Assembly: GCA_910591455.2 (NCBI GenBank)
Contig: OU342816.1
Coordinates: forward strand, 6,053,576-6,117,575
DNA length: 64,000 nt
Source: Pholis gunnellus
Taxonomy: Eukaryota > Chordata > Actinopteri > Perciformes > Pholidae
Direction: 5' to 3'
This document shows positions 63,466 through 64,000 of this stretch, piece after piece. The number at the start of each line of letters is the position of its first letter. Position 1 is the stretch's first letter. The position numbers were made by a program, and so were the translations under genes. Below the pieces are notes generated by a model. That model did no database searches. It was not told the origin of the DNA and worked only from the letters and a program-made list of their open reading frames with translations.

Positions 63466-64000
63466 GTAAGTGTACACACTCCTTTGAACCTGTTCTTGTT
63501 TGAAACATGCATTTCTATGTACATGCATTTCTATGTACCCAGCAACAGACAGTTTCTCATCGCCAGAGAAGACATCATGAATGAGTCCGTCTTGCATGTG
63601 CGGCCTTGTTGTCTGAGTCTTCAGATGGGCAGCTGACTCACTGTAATCAAGGTAGTGTAGTCGTGAGCTGGCAGTTGGCCTGTGGAGGCTGATTGCACAG
63701 ATCTCTCCGGTCTGCTAAGCGGGGCGGCATGTCTGTCTAGAGATTTAGTGTCAAACCTGACTAAGAAGAAAAGAAAATCTCACCAAAGAGCAGCAGCTGA
63801 AATGTTTGTGAAATGAATCACAACTGTGGTGAACTTACAATGATGATGTTCTGAGAGCCTTTTGTTCACATCACTGATAAGAACTACAGAGCTCTTGTAG
63901 ACCACGTTGCTGCTGCCAATGACATAAGACGTACGGGACAACTGTGAAGCTGCCGTACCTTTTTAAATTATGCATTGTGTAATTACTCACTCCATCAGTT
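63466..64000 (+). other. mink1 intron following the last visible exon
   Basis: Begins with the GTAAGT donor at 63466. No further exon of the kinase domain (the expected PLCDMHPMRA-type continuation) is seen before the window ends. Confidence 0.75.

Overview
The window looks like a ray-finned (teleost) fish chromosome. The genes are vertebrate-type with GT/AG introns and conserved exon phases, there are many dinucleotide microsatellites, and there is an intact hAT DNA transposon. All gene models below were built by hand, joining exons by reading frame, splice signals and family similarity.

Layout, left to right. (1) 2-4402, plus strand: the 3' part of a NYAP-family PI3-kinase adapter, open at the left edge. 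(2) 7814-17833, plus: a Na+/K+-ATPase beta-2 subunit (atp1b2), seven exons. Its 8-kb first intron holds a complete hAT/Charlie-type transposon (10395-14090) with an uninterrupted 610-aa transposase. (3) 24346-28159, minus: gltpd2-like glycolipid-transfer protein, four exons. (4) 31741-38075, plus: muscle nicotinic acetylcholine receptor epsilon subunit (chrne), twelve exons. (5) 44020-53025, plus: phospholipase D2 (pld2), 23 coding exons, probably with a noncoding first exon near 40.5 kb. (6) 57529 to beyond 63465, plus: the kinase-domain half of mink1, running off the right edge.

From memory of the human map, GLTPD2, CHRNE, PLD2 and MINK1 cluster on 17p13, with ATP1B2 also on 17p. The order here therefore fits a conserved vertebrate block, and this supports the paralogue choices (epsilon rather than gamma, PLD2 rather than PLD1, MINK1 rather than TNIK or MAP4K4). 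The genes are not an operon or one pathway; each has its own upstream region.

The most interesting observations are regulatory or structural. A diverged second copy of the chrne promoter/5'UTR block lies inside chrne intron 1 and ends at an ATG with a short signal-peptide-like reading frame. There is a candidate 27-nt in-frame microexon in atp1b2, a 180-nt stop-free in-frame intron in gltpd2, and paired in-frame donors in the pld2 catalytic loop. Poly-C runs abut two 3' splice sites, and the transposon carries a nearly perfect 128-bp inverted repeat. I found no CRISPR array, no canonical tRNA or rRNA gene, and no convincing wholly new multi-gene system.
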